Positions 43,209-51,066 of a stretch of DNA of 64,000 bases are shown one piece after another. The stretch covers positions 310,001-374,000 of the forward strand of contig NZ_KB891996.1 in NCBI RefSeq assembly GCF_000373625.1, read 5' to 3'. Below the pieces are notes generated by a model. That model was not told the DNA's origin. It searched no databases and saw only the letters and a list, made by a program, of their open reading frames with translations. This DNA comes from Streptomyces sp. LaPpAH-108 (lineage in GTDB: Bacteria; Actinomycetota; Actinomycetes; Streptomycetales; Streptomycetaceae). Position 1 is the stretch's first letter; each line of letters begins with the position of its first letter. Both the position numbers and the translations under genes were made by a program.

Positions 43209-44114
43209 GTGACCCGGGACGTGAAGGAAACTTTCGGCAGTCCGGGCGGCTCGCTGGCCGCCAAGGTGCGTACGCTCGGCCCCTCCATGACCCGCTCCAT
43301 GCACCGCGTCGCGGAGGCCGTCGCGAGCGATCCGGCCGGGTGCGCCGCGCTCACGGTCACCGGGCTCGCGGAGCTGACCGGGACCAGCGAGGCCACCGTC
43401 GTCCGCACCGCCCGCCTGCTCGGCTACCCCGGCTACCGCGACCTGCGGCTCGCCCTCGCCGGACTCGCCGCCCGGCAGGAGTCCGGGCAGGCCCCCGCCA
43501 TCACGACCGACATCGCGGTGGACGACTCGCTGGCCGACGTGGTCGCCAAGCTCGCCTACGAGGAGCGGCAGACCCTCGCGGACACGGCCGCCGGACTGGA
43601 CACCGTGCAGCTCGGCGCCGCCGTCACCGCGCTCGCGACCGCCCGGCGCACGGATGTGTACGGCATCGGCGCCTCGGGCCTGGTCGCCCAGGACCTCACC
43701 CAGAAGCTGCTGCGGATCGGCCTGCTCGCCCACGCGCCCGGCGACCCGCACCTCGCGGTGACGAACGCGGTCCAGCTGCGCGCGGGCGACGTGGCGATCG
43801 CCATCACCCACTCGGGCTCGACCGGCGACGTGATCGAACCCCTACGGGTCGCGTTCGAGCGCGGCGCGACCACCGTCGCGATCACCGGCCGCCCGGACTC
43901 GCCGGTGACGCAGTACGCCGACCATGTGCTGACCACCTCCACCTCGCGCGAGAGCGAGCTGCGGCCCGCCGCGATGTCCTCGCGGACGAGTCAACTCCTC
44001 GTGGTGGACTGCCTGTTCGTGGGCGTGGCGCAGCGGACGTACGACAGCGCGGCGCCCGCCCTCGCCGCGTCGTACGAGGCCCTGGCCCACCGGCACCGGA
44101 GCGCTCCGCGCTGA
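43209..44114 (+). CDS. murR: MurR/RpiR family transcriptional regulator
   Basis: A 301-residue regulator. The N-terminal helix-turn-helix is VTGLAELTGTSEATVVRTAR at about residues 55-80. The C-terminal part is a SIS sugar-phosphate-binding domain with DVYGIGASGLVAQDL and DVAIAITHSGSTGDVIEPL. It lies 63 bp before murQ in the same direction, so it probably senses N-acetylmuramate 6-phosphate and controls its breakdown. The GTG at 43209 is supported by the promoter position. Confidence 0.9.
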   Translation: MTRDVKETFGSPGGSLAAKVRTLGPSMTRSMHRVAEAVASDPAGCAALTVTGLAELTGTSEATVVRTARLLGYPGYRDLRLALAGLAARQESGQAPAITTDIAVDDSLADVVAKLAYEERQTLADTAAGLDTVQLGAAVTALATARRTDVYGIGASGLVAQDLTQKLLRIGLLAHAPGDPHLAVTNAVQLRAGDVAIAITHSGSTGDVIEPLRVAFERGATTVAITGRPDSPVTQYADHVLTTSTSRESELRPAAMSSRTSQLLVVDCLFVGVAQRTYDSAAPALAASYEALAHRHRSAPR

Positions 44115-44177
44115 CCGCGCCCGGATCATCGGCGTTGCAGGAAGACCTGGGAACCCACCGGAAAGAGCCGCACCTCC

Positions 44178-45098
44178 ATGACCGATTCCCCCCGTCTCCA
44201 GACCGAGCTGGCCGCGCTCACCACCGAGGCGTACCGCCCCGAGCTGGCCGACATCGACGTCCTGCCCACCCTCGACATCGCCCGCCTGATGAACGGCGAG
44301 GACGCGGGCGTACCGGCGGCGGTGGCCGCGCGCCTGCCGGAGATCGCCGCCGCGATCGACGCCGTCGCCGACCGCATGGCGCGCGGCGGGCGGCTGATCT
44401 ACGCGGGCGCGGGCACCGCCGGACGGCTCGGCGTGCTCGACGCCTCCGAGTGCCCGCCGACCTTCAACACCGCTCCCGGCCAGGTCGTCGGCCTGATCGC
44501 GGGCGGCCCCGAGGCGCTGGTCGTCTCGGTCGAGGGCGCGGAGGACTCCCCCGAGCTGGCCCGCGCCGACCTCGACGCGCTCAAACTCACCCCCGAGGAC
44601 GCGGTGCTCGGCGTCTCCGCGTCGGGCCGTACGCCGTACGCCGTCGGCGCGGTGGAGTACGCGGGGGCGCTCGGCGCGCTGACGGTGGGCCTGTCCTGCA
44701 ACGCGGGCAGCGCGCTCGCTGCCGCCGCCGAGCACGGGATCGAGGTGGTCGTCGGCCCGGAACTCCTGACCGGCTCCACCCGTCTGAAGGCAGGCACCGC
44801 CCAGAAACTCGTCCTCAACATGATCTCGACCATCACCATGATCCGCCTCGGCAAGACCTACGGAAACCTCATGGTCGACGTCCGCGCCTCCAACGCGAAA
44901 CTCCGCGCCCGCTCCCGGCGCATCGTCTCCCAGGCGACGGGGGCGTCCGCCGCCGAGGTCGAACGGGCCCTCACGGAGGCGGACGGCGAGGTGAAGAACG
45001 CGATCCTGATCCTGCTGACGGGGGTGGGCGGGGCTGCGGCAGCGCGGTTGTTGGAGGAGGCCGGGGGGCGGTTGCGGGGGGCGTTGGGGGAGAGGTGA
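44178..45098 (+). CDS. murQ: N-acetylmuramic acid 6-phosphate etherase
   Basis: A 306-residue SIS-domain enzyme. Motifs are GRLIYAGAGTAGRLGVLDAS, ECPPTF, SVEGAEDS with the catalytic Glu region, and VSASGRTPYA. The tail is KTYGNLMVDVRASNAKLRAR. MurQ cleaves the lactyl ether of N-acetylmuramate 6-phosphate to give N-acetylglucosamine 6-phosphate during cell-wall recycling. It is encoded with murR and near a PTS permease that would supply the substrate. Confidence 0.95.
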   Translation: MTDSPRLQTELAALTTEAYRPELADIDVLPTLDIARLMNGEDAGVPAAVAARLPEIAAAIDAVADRMARGGRLIYAGAGTAGRLGVLDASECPPTFNTAPGQVVGLIAGGPEALVVSVEGAEDSPELARADLDALKLTPEDAVLGVSASGRTPYAVGAVEYAGALGALTVGLSCNAGSALAAAAEHGIEVVVGPELLTGSTRLKAGTAQKLVLNMISTITMIRLGKTYGNLMVDVRASNAKLRARSRRIVSQATGASAAEVERALTEADGEVKNAILILLTGVGGAAAARLLEEAGGRLRGALGER

Positions 45099-45166
45099 CG
45101 GGGCGCGGCTGCGGGCGGCGGGCTGCGTGGTCCTCCTGCCCCACTGCGGCAACGAGCAGCCAGCGT

Positions 45167-45317
45167 GTGGTCCCCGCGCATGCGGGGGTGGTCCCTGCTC
45201 TCGAACGAAGTGGCTCCAATTGGAGCCGTGGTCCCCGCACATGCGGGGGTGGTCCCGTGGTGGAGAACTGGCTCACCGAAGAGCCGCAGTGGTCCCCGCG
45301 CATGCGGGGGTGGTCCC
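45167..45317 (+). CRISPR. Small CRISPR array, 3 repeats and 2 spacers
   Basis: Three 29-base repeats at 45167-45195, 45228-45256 and 45289-45317, separated by 32-base spacers (45196-45227 and 45257-45288). Each repeat begins GTGGTCCCCGC and ends GGGGGTGGTCCC, and the middle palindrome can form the hairpin of type I-E repeats. The second repeat has GCACATG in place of GCGCATG. The array starts 68 bp after the murQ stop. No AT-rich leader and no cas gene are near. Confidence 0.92.
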
Positions 45318-45740
45318 CGACGCGGCGCACGCGGAACGCGGGCCACATCGACGCACCCGCGTGCGAGAACGCGCGACGCGCGGATACGGCGTGAGCCGGG
45401 TGCCTCGTCGGGAGCCGACGCGCGACTCACCGGGCGCGAGGCCGCGGGGTCGCAAGGGTGGCGGGTACGGCGGGGCGGGTGCATGGTCGCGAAGGCGGCT
45501 GAGGGGCACCGGCTTCCGGACCCCGCTCGGGAGCCCCACCCGGGGAACCCCATCCGGGATCTCGCCCGCAAGCCCCGCCCACCACCGGCTGAGCCGACGC
45601 CCCGCCCCCACCGGCTGAGAAGCCGACACCCGCCCGGAACCCGCAGACGCCCCCGGCCACCCCCGCCTTCCGGAGGACTCCGGTGGTGGAGCCGCGTGCC
45701 GTGCCGCCTGCGGCGCGCCCCCGGCGCGCAGGCTCGAAGC
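45318..45740. other. Gap without a recognisable gene between CRISPR array and PTS gene
   Basis: About 420 bp. Short open frames on both strands are Arg/Pro-rich and look like chance high-GC frames. No promoter, repeat or RNA gene is evident. The last part presumably holds the leader of the PTS gene. Confidence 0.45.
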
Positions 45741-47126
45741 GTGCGCAACGACTCCGCTCTCGCCTCCTCGATCCTGTCCCTGACCGGCGGTCCCTCCAAC
45801 GTCACCGCTGTGACCCACTGTCTGACCCGGCTGCGGCTGACCGTGTCCGACCCTGAGGCGGTGGACGGGGATGCCCTGGGGGAGCTGCCCGGGGTGCTGG
45901 GGGTGATCGGGAAGGGGGGTACGGCGCTTCAGGTCGTGCTGGGCCCGGGGGTGGTGGAGGGAGTGACGGCGGAGGTGGAGAAGCAGGTGCGGGCGACCAC
46001 CCCGGCCGCCACCCCCGGACCGGCGAGACCGACCGGCCCCGCGATCCTCCGCCGCGTGGCGAACGTCTTCGTCCCGCTGATCCCCGCCCTCATCGGCTGT
46101 GGCGTACTCGCGGGGCTCAACGGCCTTCTCGTGAACGCCGGTTGGCTGCCAGGGCTCACTCCCGCCCTCGCGGCCATCGCCTCCGGGTTCATGGCGCTGA
46201 TCGCGGTGTTCGTCGGCTACCAGGCGGCGAAGGAGTTCGGCGGCACCCCGATCCTGGGCGGTGCGGTGGCGGCGGTGGTCGTCTACCCCGGGGTGGAGAA
46301 GGTGACCGCGTTCGGCGTCCACCTCTCCCCCGGCCAGGGTGGAGTCCTCGGCGCACTCGCCGCCGCGCTGCTCGCCACCCGGGTGGAGAAGTGGTGCCGG
46401 GGCAGGCTGCCGGGCGCGCTGGACGTCCTGGTCACCCCCACGGTGACCGTCCTCGTCGCGGGCCTGGCCACGCTGTACGGCCTGATGTACGCCGCCGGAG
46501 TCGTCGCCACCGCCCTCGGCACCGGCGCGAACTGGCTCCTCACCACCACCGGCGCCTTCGCGGGCCTGCTCCTCGGCGGCCTGTTCCTCCCGCTGGTGAT
46601 GCTGGGCCTCCACCAGGCCCTGATCCCCATCCACACCACCCTGATCGAGCAGCAGGGCTACACCGTCCTCCTCCCCCTCCTCGCCATGGCGGGCGCGGGT
46701 CAGGTAGGCGGCGCTCTCGCGGTGTACCTCCGCCTCCGCCACGACACCGCCCTGCGCACCACGATCCGCTCCGCCCTCCCCGCCGGCCTCCTCGGCGTCG
46801 GCGAACCTCTGATCTACGGCGTCTCCCTCCCCCTCGGCCGCCCCTTCGCCACCGCCTGCGCGGGCGGCGCGGCGGGCGGCGCCTTCATCGGCTTCTTCGC
46901 CATGCTCGGCACGAAGGTCGGCGCCACGGCCATCGGCCCCTCCGGCTGGGCCCTCTTCCCCCTCCTGACTGGCAACCGGGGTCCGGGCGTGGCTGCGGCT
47001 GTCTACGGGGGCGGCCTGCTGACCGGGTACGTGGTGGGCTTCGCGACGACGTATGTCTTCGGCTTCCGGCGGGCGGCGGGGGTGGAGACGGCGCGGGTGG
47101 AGACACGGGCTCGGGAGACGGCGTGA
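45741..47126 (+). CDS. PTS EIIBC permease, probably N-acetylmuramate-specific (MurP-like)
   Basis: A 461-residue protein. Residues 1-80 form an EIIB domain with the phosphocysteine at residue 27 in NVTAVTHCLTRLRLTV. From residue 105 on, about ten hydrophobic helices form an EIIC domain of the glucose superfamily, with GYQAAKEFGGTPILGGAV, LHQALIPIH and the substrate motif LGVGEPLIYGVSLPLGRPF. No EIIA is fused, as in MurP. The murR-murQ neighbours suggest N-acetylmuramate, although an N-acetylglucosamine-type substrate is possible. The GTG at 45741 begins the EIIB domain. Confidence 0.88.
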   Translation: MRNDSALASSILSLTGGPSNVTAVTHCLTRLRLTVSDPEAVDGDALGELPGVLGVIGKGGTALQVVLGPGVVEGVTAEVEKQVRATTPAATPGPARPTGPAILRRVANVFVPLIPALIGCGVLAGLNGLLVNAGWLPGLTPALAAIASGFMALIAVFVGYQAAKEFGGTPILGGAVAAVVVYPGVEKVTAFGVHLSPGQGGVLGALAAALLATRVEKWCRGRLPGALDVLVTPTVTVLVAGLATLYGLMYAAGVVATALGTGANWLLTTTGAFAGLLLGGLFLPLVMLGLHQALIPIHTTLIEQQGYTVLLPLLAMAGAGQVGGALAVYLRLRHDTALRTTIRSALPAGLLGVGEPLIYGVSLPLGRPFATACAGGAAGGAFIGFFAMLGTKVGATAIGPSGWALFPLLTGNRGPGVAAAVYGGGLLTGYVVGFATTYVFGFRRAAGVETARVETRARETA

Positions 47127-47248
47127 GGGGAGGGGGCGGCCGTACCCTCCGGAGGCTGGGTACGGCGCGGTCGTACCCCCGGTGCCCAGCCCCTCCCCTC
47201 CAGGGCGAACCCCCGTAACACCTCCGCGCTCCCGCTCGTTGCCCCGGC

Positions 47249-47491
47249 ATGATGAAAGCCCTGTTCACCACTGCCGCTCTTGCCGTCTCCGCCGCCGCGC
47301 TGGCCGCTCCCGCGCACGCGGCCGGTGCCAACGCCACCGCCGACAGCGGGGACCGCTGGACCGCGACCGACACCGCTGGGTGTGCGGCCGGGCTCGCTGT
47401 GGGGCCCGTGTTGAAGGCCGCGTCCCCGCTTCCGCTGGGTGAGGCGCCTGCGGCGTGCGGGAAGGGAAGCCTGATCCAGCACAAGGGCTGA
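47249..47491 (+). CDS. Small secreted protein of unknown function
   Basis: An 80-residue protein with a clean signal peptide (MKALFTTAALAVSAAALAAP, cut near AHA-AG). The mature chain of about 55 residues has two cysteines (AGCAAGLAV, AACGKGSL) that could form one disulfide. The start may be the first or second ATG. No family is recognised. Confidence 0.65.
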   Translation: MMKALFTTAALAVSAAALAAPAHAAGANATADSGDRWTATDTAGCAAGLAVGPVLKAASPLPLGEAPAACGKGSLIQHKG

Positions 47492-47504
47492 AACAGACCC
47501 CGCG

Positions 47505-47906
47505 CTACATGGGGGCGCCGCCCACGTACTCGGCGATCTGGATGAGGTTCCCGCACGTGTCGTCCAGGACGGCGGTGACGACCGGCCCCATGTCGACCGG
47601 TTCCTGGGTGAAGCGGACGCCGAGTCCGCGCAGGCGGGCGTACTCGGCGCGGACGTCGTCCACGGCGAAGGAGGTGGCCGGGATGCCGTCCTCGGCGAGG
47701 GCCGCGGTGTACGCCTTGGCGGCGGGGTGGACGTCGGGTTCCAGGACCAGTTCGGTGCCGTCGGGCTGCTCGGGCGAGACCACGGTGAGCCAGCGGTGTT
47801 CGCCGAGCGGGACGTCGGACTTCTTCACGAAGCCCAGCATGTCGGTGTAGAAGCGCAGGGCCTTGGCCTGGTCGTCGACGAAGACACTGGCGAGGTTGAT
47901 CCTCAC
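47505..47906 (-). CDS. VOC family protein (glyoxalase/bleomycin-resistance fold)
   Basis: A 133-residue protein with two beta-alpha-beta-beta-beta modules. Visible segments are INLASVFVDDQAKALRFYTD and VTAVLDDTCGNLIQIAEYV, with the usual Glu near the end. It starts at a GTG that overlaps the stop of the ArsR gene by four bases. The co-transcribed regulator suggests a detoxification or resistance role, but the substrate is unknown. Confidence 0.9.
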   Translation of the reverse strand: MRINLASVFVDDQAKALRFYTDMLGFVKKSDVPLGEHRWLTVVSPEQPDGTELVLEPDVHPAAKAYTAALAEDGIPATSFAVDDVRAEYARLRGLGVRFTQEPVDMGPVVTAVLDDTCGNLIQIAEYVGGAPM

Positions 47907-48319
47907 GGGGAACCCTCCGGGGTGCCGGGCCTGAGCCAGCGGGTGAGCACGCGCTCAAGCGGTTCGGTGTTCAGGTCATGGAACTTGTAGCGGCCCTCGC
48001 GGCGCGTACGGACCAGGTCCGCGGCCTCCAGTACGGCCAGATGCTGGCTGATCCCCTGCCGGGAGAGCCCCAGACCGTGCCGGGTCGCCAGCCGGGCGCA
48101 GATCTCGAACAGGGACTGGCCGTCACGCTCCGACAACTCGTCGAGGATGCGCCGACGGGTGGGGTCGGCCAGCGCCTTGAGTATGTCGTCCACATGGGGG
48201 TCGCCCACATAGGAACTGTCCCCACAGGGGGCGCCCACACATGGGTCGCCCACATGGGAACCGTCTCCACAGGGGTCATCCGCACATGGGTCGTCCACAC
48301 AGGAGTCCTCGTCCGCCAC
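47903..48319 (-). CDS. ArsR family regulator with Cys-rich repeat extension
   Basis: A winged-helix ArsR domain (DDILKALADPTRRRILDELS; recognition helix LSRQGISQHLAVLEAADLVR). The conserved domain begins near 48193. Upstream, the frame stays open for 42 residues with a 15-residue repeat: DPCADDPCGDGSHVG, then DPCVGAPCGDSSYVG, then DPH. The GTG at 48319 lies just after a perfect palindrome, so translation from there is plausible. If the start were the GTG at 48193, the extension would be untranslated leader. It overlaps the VOC gene by four bases, forming an operon. Confidence 0.78.
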   Translation of the reverse strand: MADEDSCVDDPCADDPCGDGSHVGDPCVGAPCGDSSYVGDPHVDDILKALADPTRRRILDELSERDGQSLFEICARLATRHGLGLSRQGISQHLAVLEAADLVRTRREGRYKFHDLNTEPLERVLTRWLRPGTPEGSP

Positions 48320-48328
48320 GCGCCCACC

Positions 48329-48352
48329 ATAGGCAAGCCCCCACTTGCCTAT
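48329..48352. promoter_or_regulatory. Perfect palindrome upstream of arsR-VOC, candidate operator
   Basis: ATAGGCAAG (48329-48337) and CTTGCCTAT (48344-48352) are perfect 9-bp inverted arms separated by six bases. It lies 10 bp upstream of the GTG at 48319. This symmetry and size suit an ArsR dimer. Confidence 0.65.
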
Positions 48353-48402
48353 CAAGCCGGTCCACTCCCCGCGCGCCCCGCCCCGGGTGAGAAGCTGGAG
48401 CC

Positions 48403-48972
48403 ATGAATCACGCCCAGCTCACCGCGCTCGGTCGTGCCCTCCGGCTGGTCGGGGAGCACGGCGAGTCGCTGACGACCGACACCCCGGACGCCCGGCTGCA
48501 CGAGGTCAAGGCCGATCTGCGGCGCGCGCTGGACCTGCTGGAGGACAGCCTGGAGGCGGGCGCCCCGCTCACCCGCTGCCCCGAGCACCCGCAGGGCCCG
48601 GTGGACACGAGCGCCCCCGACCTGTGCCTGCTGTGCGAGACGCGACGCCGGTCGGCCCAGCGCGCGGAGTACGGCGGCTCGTCCCGCCCGACGGACGCCC
48701 CCGCGAAGTCCCCCTCCCGCTACGGCGTCCGCGCCGAGCGCCCCCAGCCCCAGCAGCGCTGGCTCCCGGAGGCGTGGAACGGCCGCGAGTGGCAGCTGTG
48801 CGGCACGCCCCGCCGCGACCGCGCCGAGGCGGAGGCGTACCTCGCCGCCCAGCGCCGGGGCTCCCGCCCCGCGATGGCGTACCGCCTGGTGCACGAGTTC
48901 ACCGACTACGAGGTCCTGCGGGTATGGGGGACGCCCACCTATGTGGACGTCGAGCCGATGGGCAACATGTGA
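48403..48972 (+). CDS. Conserved hypothetical protein
   Basis: A 189-residue soluble protein. It has an N-terminal helical part (LHEVKADLRRALDLLEDSLE), a Cys pair region (TRCPEHPQG, LCLLCETRRR) that could bind zinc, and a C-terminal half with RWLPEAWNGREWQLCGTPRR. No family name is recognised. Base composition and codon use match the neighbours. Confidence 0.8.
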   Translation: MNHAQLTALGRALRLVGEHGESLTTDTPDARLHEVKADLRRALDLLEDSLEAGAPLTRCPEHPQGPVDTSAPDLCLLCETRRRSAQRAEYGGSSRPTDAPAKSPSRYGVRAERPQPQQRWLPEAWNGREWQLCGTPRRDRAEAEAYLAAQRRGSRPAMAYRLVHEFTDYEVLRVWGTPTYVDVEPMGNM

Positions 48973-49331
48973 CCCCCTCCCCGGCCCCAAGCCCGGGGAT
49001 TCCGGGCGAAGCCTTCGACTGGACTCCCGCTTCAAGCCCTGGCCGCACCCACGCTCGACAGCCCGGCGGCCTCGGCGATGTTGCCGTCCCGGCCGAGAAC
49101 AGCTCGGCACGTGGGGCCGCCCTGGTCCGAAGCGGCCAACCCGGAGCATCCGCATCGGCGTCCTCGCACTCCAACATGCCCACGACACCGACCAGCCGAC
49201 GCCACGAATCGGCTGCCCAGGCCAGTACGCCGATCGACAAACCCCCTATGCCCTTGATTGTCGATATGCCGCACTTCAGCAAAGTGGGCAAAATCCACGG
49301 CCCGCACGTGTAAACATGCAGCTCAACACCT
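48973..49331 (+). other. Probable leader region of the large CRISPR array
   Basis: A 359-bp gap with no convincing gene. The last 130 bases are clearly less GC-rich than the surroundings, with stretches such as CAAAGTGGGCAAAATCC and GTAAACATGCAGC directly before the first repeat. CRISPR leaders typically look like this. The repeat orientation (GTGGTCCCC first) also places the leader on this side. Confidence 0.5.
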
Positions 49332-50397
49332 GTGATCCCCGCGCATGCGGGGGTGGTCCCATCCTCACCGCCGTGGCCTGGTGCATGGCCATGTGGTCCC
49401 CGCGCATGCGGGGGTGGTCCCAAGGAGACCAGCAAGCTCCTGTCGGCGGCGAAGTGGTCCCCGCGCATGCGGGGGTGGTCCCGCCTCGGCGCGCCCGGCC
49501 AGCGCGGTCCGCAGGTGGTCCCCGCGCATGCGGGGGTGGTCCGACCCCGACGGAACGCGCACTTTCTCGGAGGCGGTGGTCCCCGCGCATGCGGGGGTGG
49601 TCCCATCGCCGTCAGGCTGACGTGCTTGAACACGGAGTGGTCCCCGCACATGCGGGGGTGGTCCCCGGTCAGGTCGCCGACGACCGCGACCATGCGGATG
49701 GTCCCCGCACATGCGGGGGTGGTCCCGCGGGCACCGTCGCGGGCACCGCGATGTACGGATGGTCCCCGCACATGCGGGGGTGGTCCCTCTGGGAATCCGT
49801 CGTCGTAGAGGTCGACGTCGTGGTCCCCGCACATGCGGGGGTGGTCCCTGGGTCCGCACGTCCGGGCTGTCCCAGCCGTCGTGGTCTCCGCACATGCGGG
49901 GGTGGTCCCCGGGCGGTGCGGTCGGCGAGGTTGGTGACCGTGCGGTCCCCGCACATGCGGGGGTGGCCCCCAAGGCCTGACCGGCAAGGGCCGCCCGGCC
50001 GCGTGGTCCCCGCGCATGCGGGGGTGGCCCCTCGCCCTGACGGCCCTGGTACTCGGGGCGGAGGTGGTCCCCGCGCATGCGGGGGTGGTCCCGCCGAGGA
50101 CCTGCTCGAGACGTTCCAGGAGTAGTGGTCCCCGCGCATGCGGGGGTGATCCCTCCGGCTGCCGCCGCTACACCCAGCGCAAGCGGTGGTCCCCGCGCAT
50201 GCGGGGGTGGTCCCTGGCCCGCCGCCCATGCTGCCTGTCGGGCGACGTGGTCCCCGCGCATGCGGGGGTGGTCCCAGACGGGTGCGTTCCTGAAGGACGA
50301 CGCACCAGTGGTCCCCGCGCATGCGGGGGTGGTCCCGCGCGGCTGATCGCCGCCCTGACCCGGCTGATGTGGTCCCGCGTACGCGGGGATCCTCCCG
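49332..50397 (+). CRISPR. CRISPR array, 18 repeats and 17 spacers, type I-E-like repeat
   Basis: Repeats of 29 bases recur at exactly 61-base intervals from 49332 to 50369, so every spacer is 32 bases. The repeat begins GTGGTCCCCGC and ends GGGGGTGGTCCC, with a central palindrome as in type I-E. The first repeat has GTGA at its start. The last (50369-50397) is strongly degenerate (GCGTACGCGGGGATCCTCC), marking it as the trailer end. Repeats 6-11 carry GCACATG where the others carry GCGCATG. No cas1, cas2 or Cascade gene lies in the window. Confidence 0.97.
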
Positions 50398-50522
50398 GCG
50401 CCCCCGAGCGGCACACGGCCACCCGTCACCGCCGCTCCGCACGCGTGCCCGCTTGGTTACCGGCGAGCACAATGTCCGGGGCCCGGCTCTCACTTCGCCG
50501 GGTCGGCCGATCGCGTCGGCGT

Positions 50523-50939
50523 TCAGCCGGACCGGCCGACCAGGGGGCCGAAGCCCGTGTCGGCGCAGTAGGACAGCGCGCGCCCCTCGGCTCCAGGGTC
50601 GCCGGCGACCGCGTTGGCGGTGTCGTCCAGGAGGGGGGTGGCGCCGCCGCCGAGACCTTCCCGGTCGAGTCTTCTCGCGGCGGCGAGGAGCGAGCGGGCT
50701 GCGGAGTCGGCCTCCTCGGAGGCGAGCGGCCCGGCACCCTGCCCGCCCCCGGCGTCGGCGTGCGTCGTGGCGTTCCTGGCGTTCTGCCAGGCCGTCAGCT
50801 TGGCGCAGTAGAACCGCTCCCACACCTTGGCCTGTGCCGGTTCCTCCGACGAACAGCCGGTCGTCCAGCCGCTCATCAGGACGGCGGCCACGACAGCCGC
50901 CACCACTCGCGCACCCCTGCCGCCATACCGCATGGACAT
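50523..50939 (-). CDS. Putative lipoprotein of unknown function
   Basis: A 138-residue protein. The N-terminus MSMRYGGRGARVVAAVVAAV ends in the lipobox-like TTGC, with cysteine near residue 29 followed by SSEEP. The mature part is helical with two further Cys (RFYCAKLTAW, LSYCADTGFG). AGGGAGGGC precedes the ATG. It lies just beyond the trailer end of the CRISPR array. No family is recognised. Confidence 0.72.
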   Translation of the reverse strand: MSMRYGGRGARVVAAVVAAVLMSGWTTGCSSEEPAQAKVWERFYCAKLTAWQNARNATTHADAGGGQGAGPLASEEADSAARSLLAAARRLDREGLGGGATPLLDDTANAVAGDPGAEGRALSYCADTGFGPLVGRSG

Positions 50940-51066
50940 GCCCTCCCTGACCCCGTGCACACCATGCACACCGCACACAAGGTACGGCAGCAACAGCAAG
51001 GCGCCGGGCAGGAGTTGACCCACCCGGCGCCCGGCACCCGGCACCCGGCGCCAAAAACAACGAACC

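Noticed and set aside
45127..45150. GTGGTCC just before the small CRISPR array, as a possible degenerate fourth repeat
   Set aside because: It lies 40 bases before the first repeat where 61 are required, and similarity ends after the first bases.
43209..47126. A cas gene or defence gene near the small CRISPR array
   Set aside because: All neighbours are clear N-acetylmuramate catabolism genes; none has a Cas motif.
48899..51060. Long open frames through the CRISPR array on both strands, with repeated PPPHARGP or PRMRGWS motifs
   Set aside because: These are translations of the CRISPR repeats. The period of 61 bases changes frame at each unit, and the DNA repeat explains the protein repeat.
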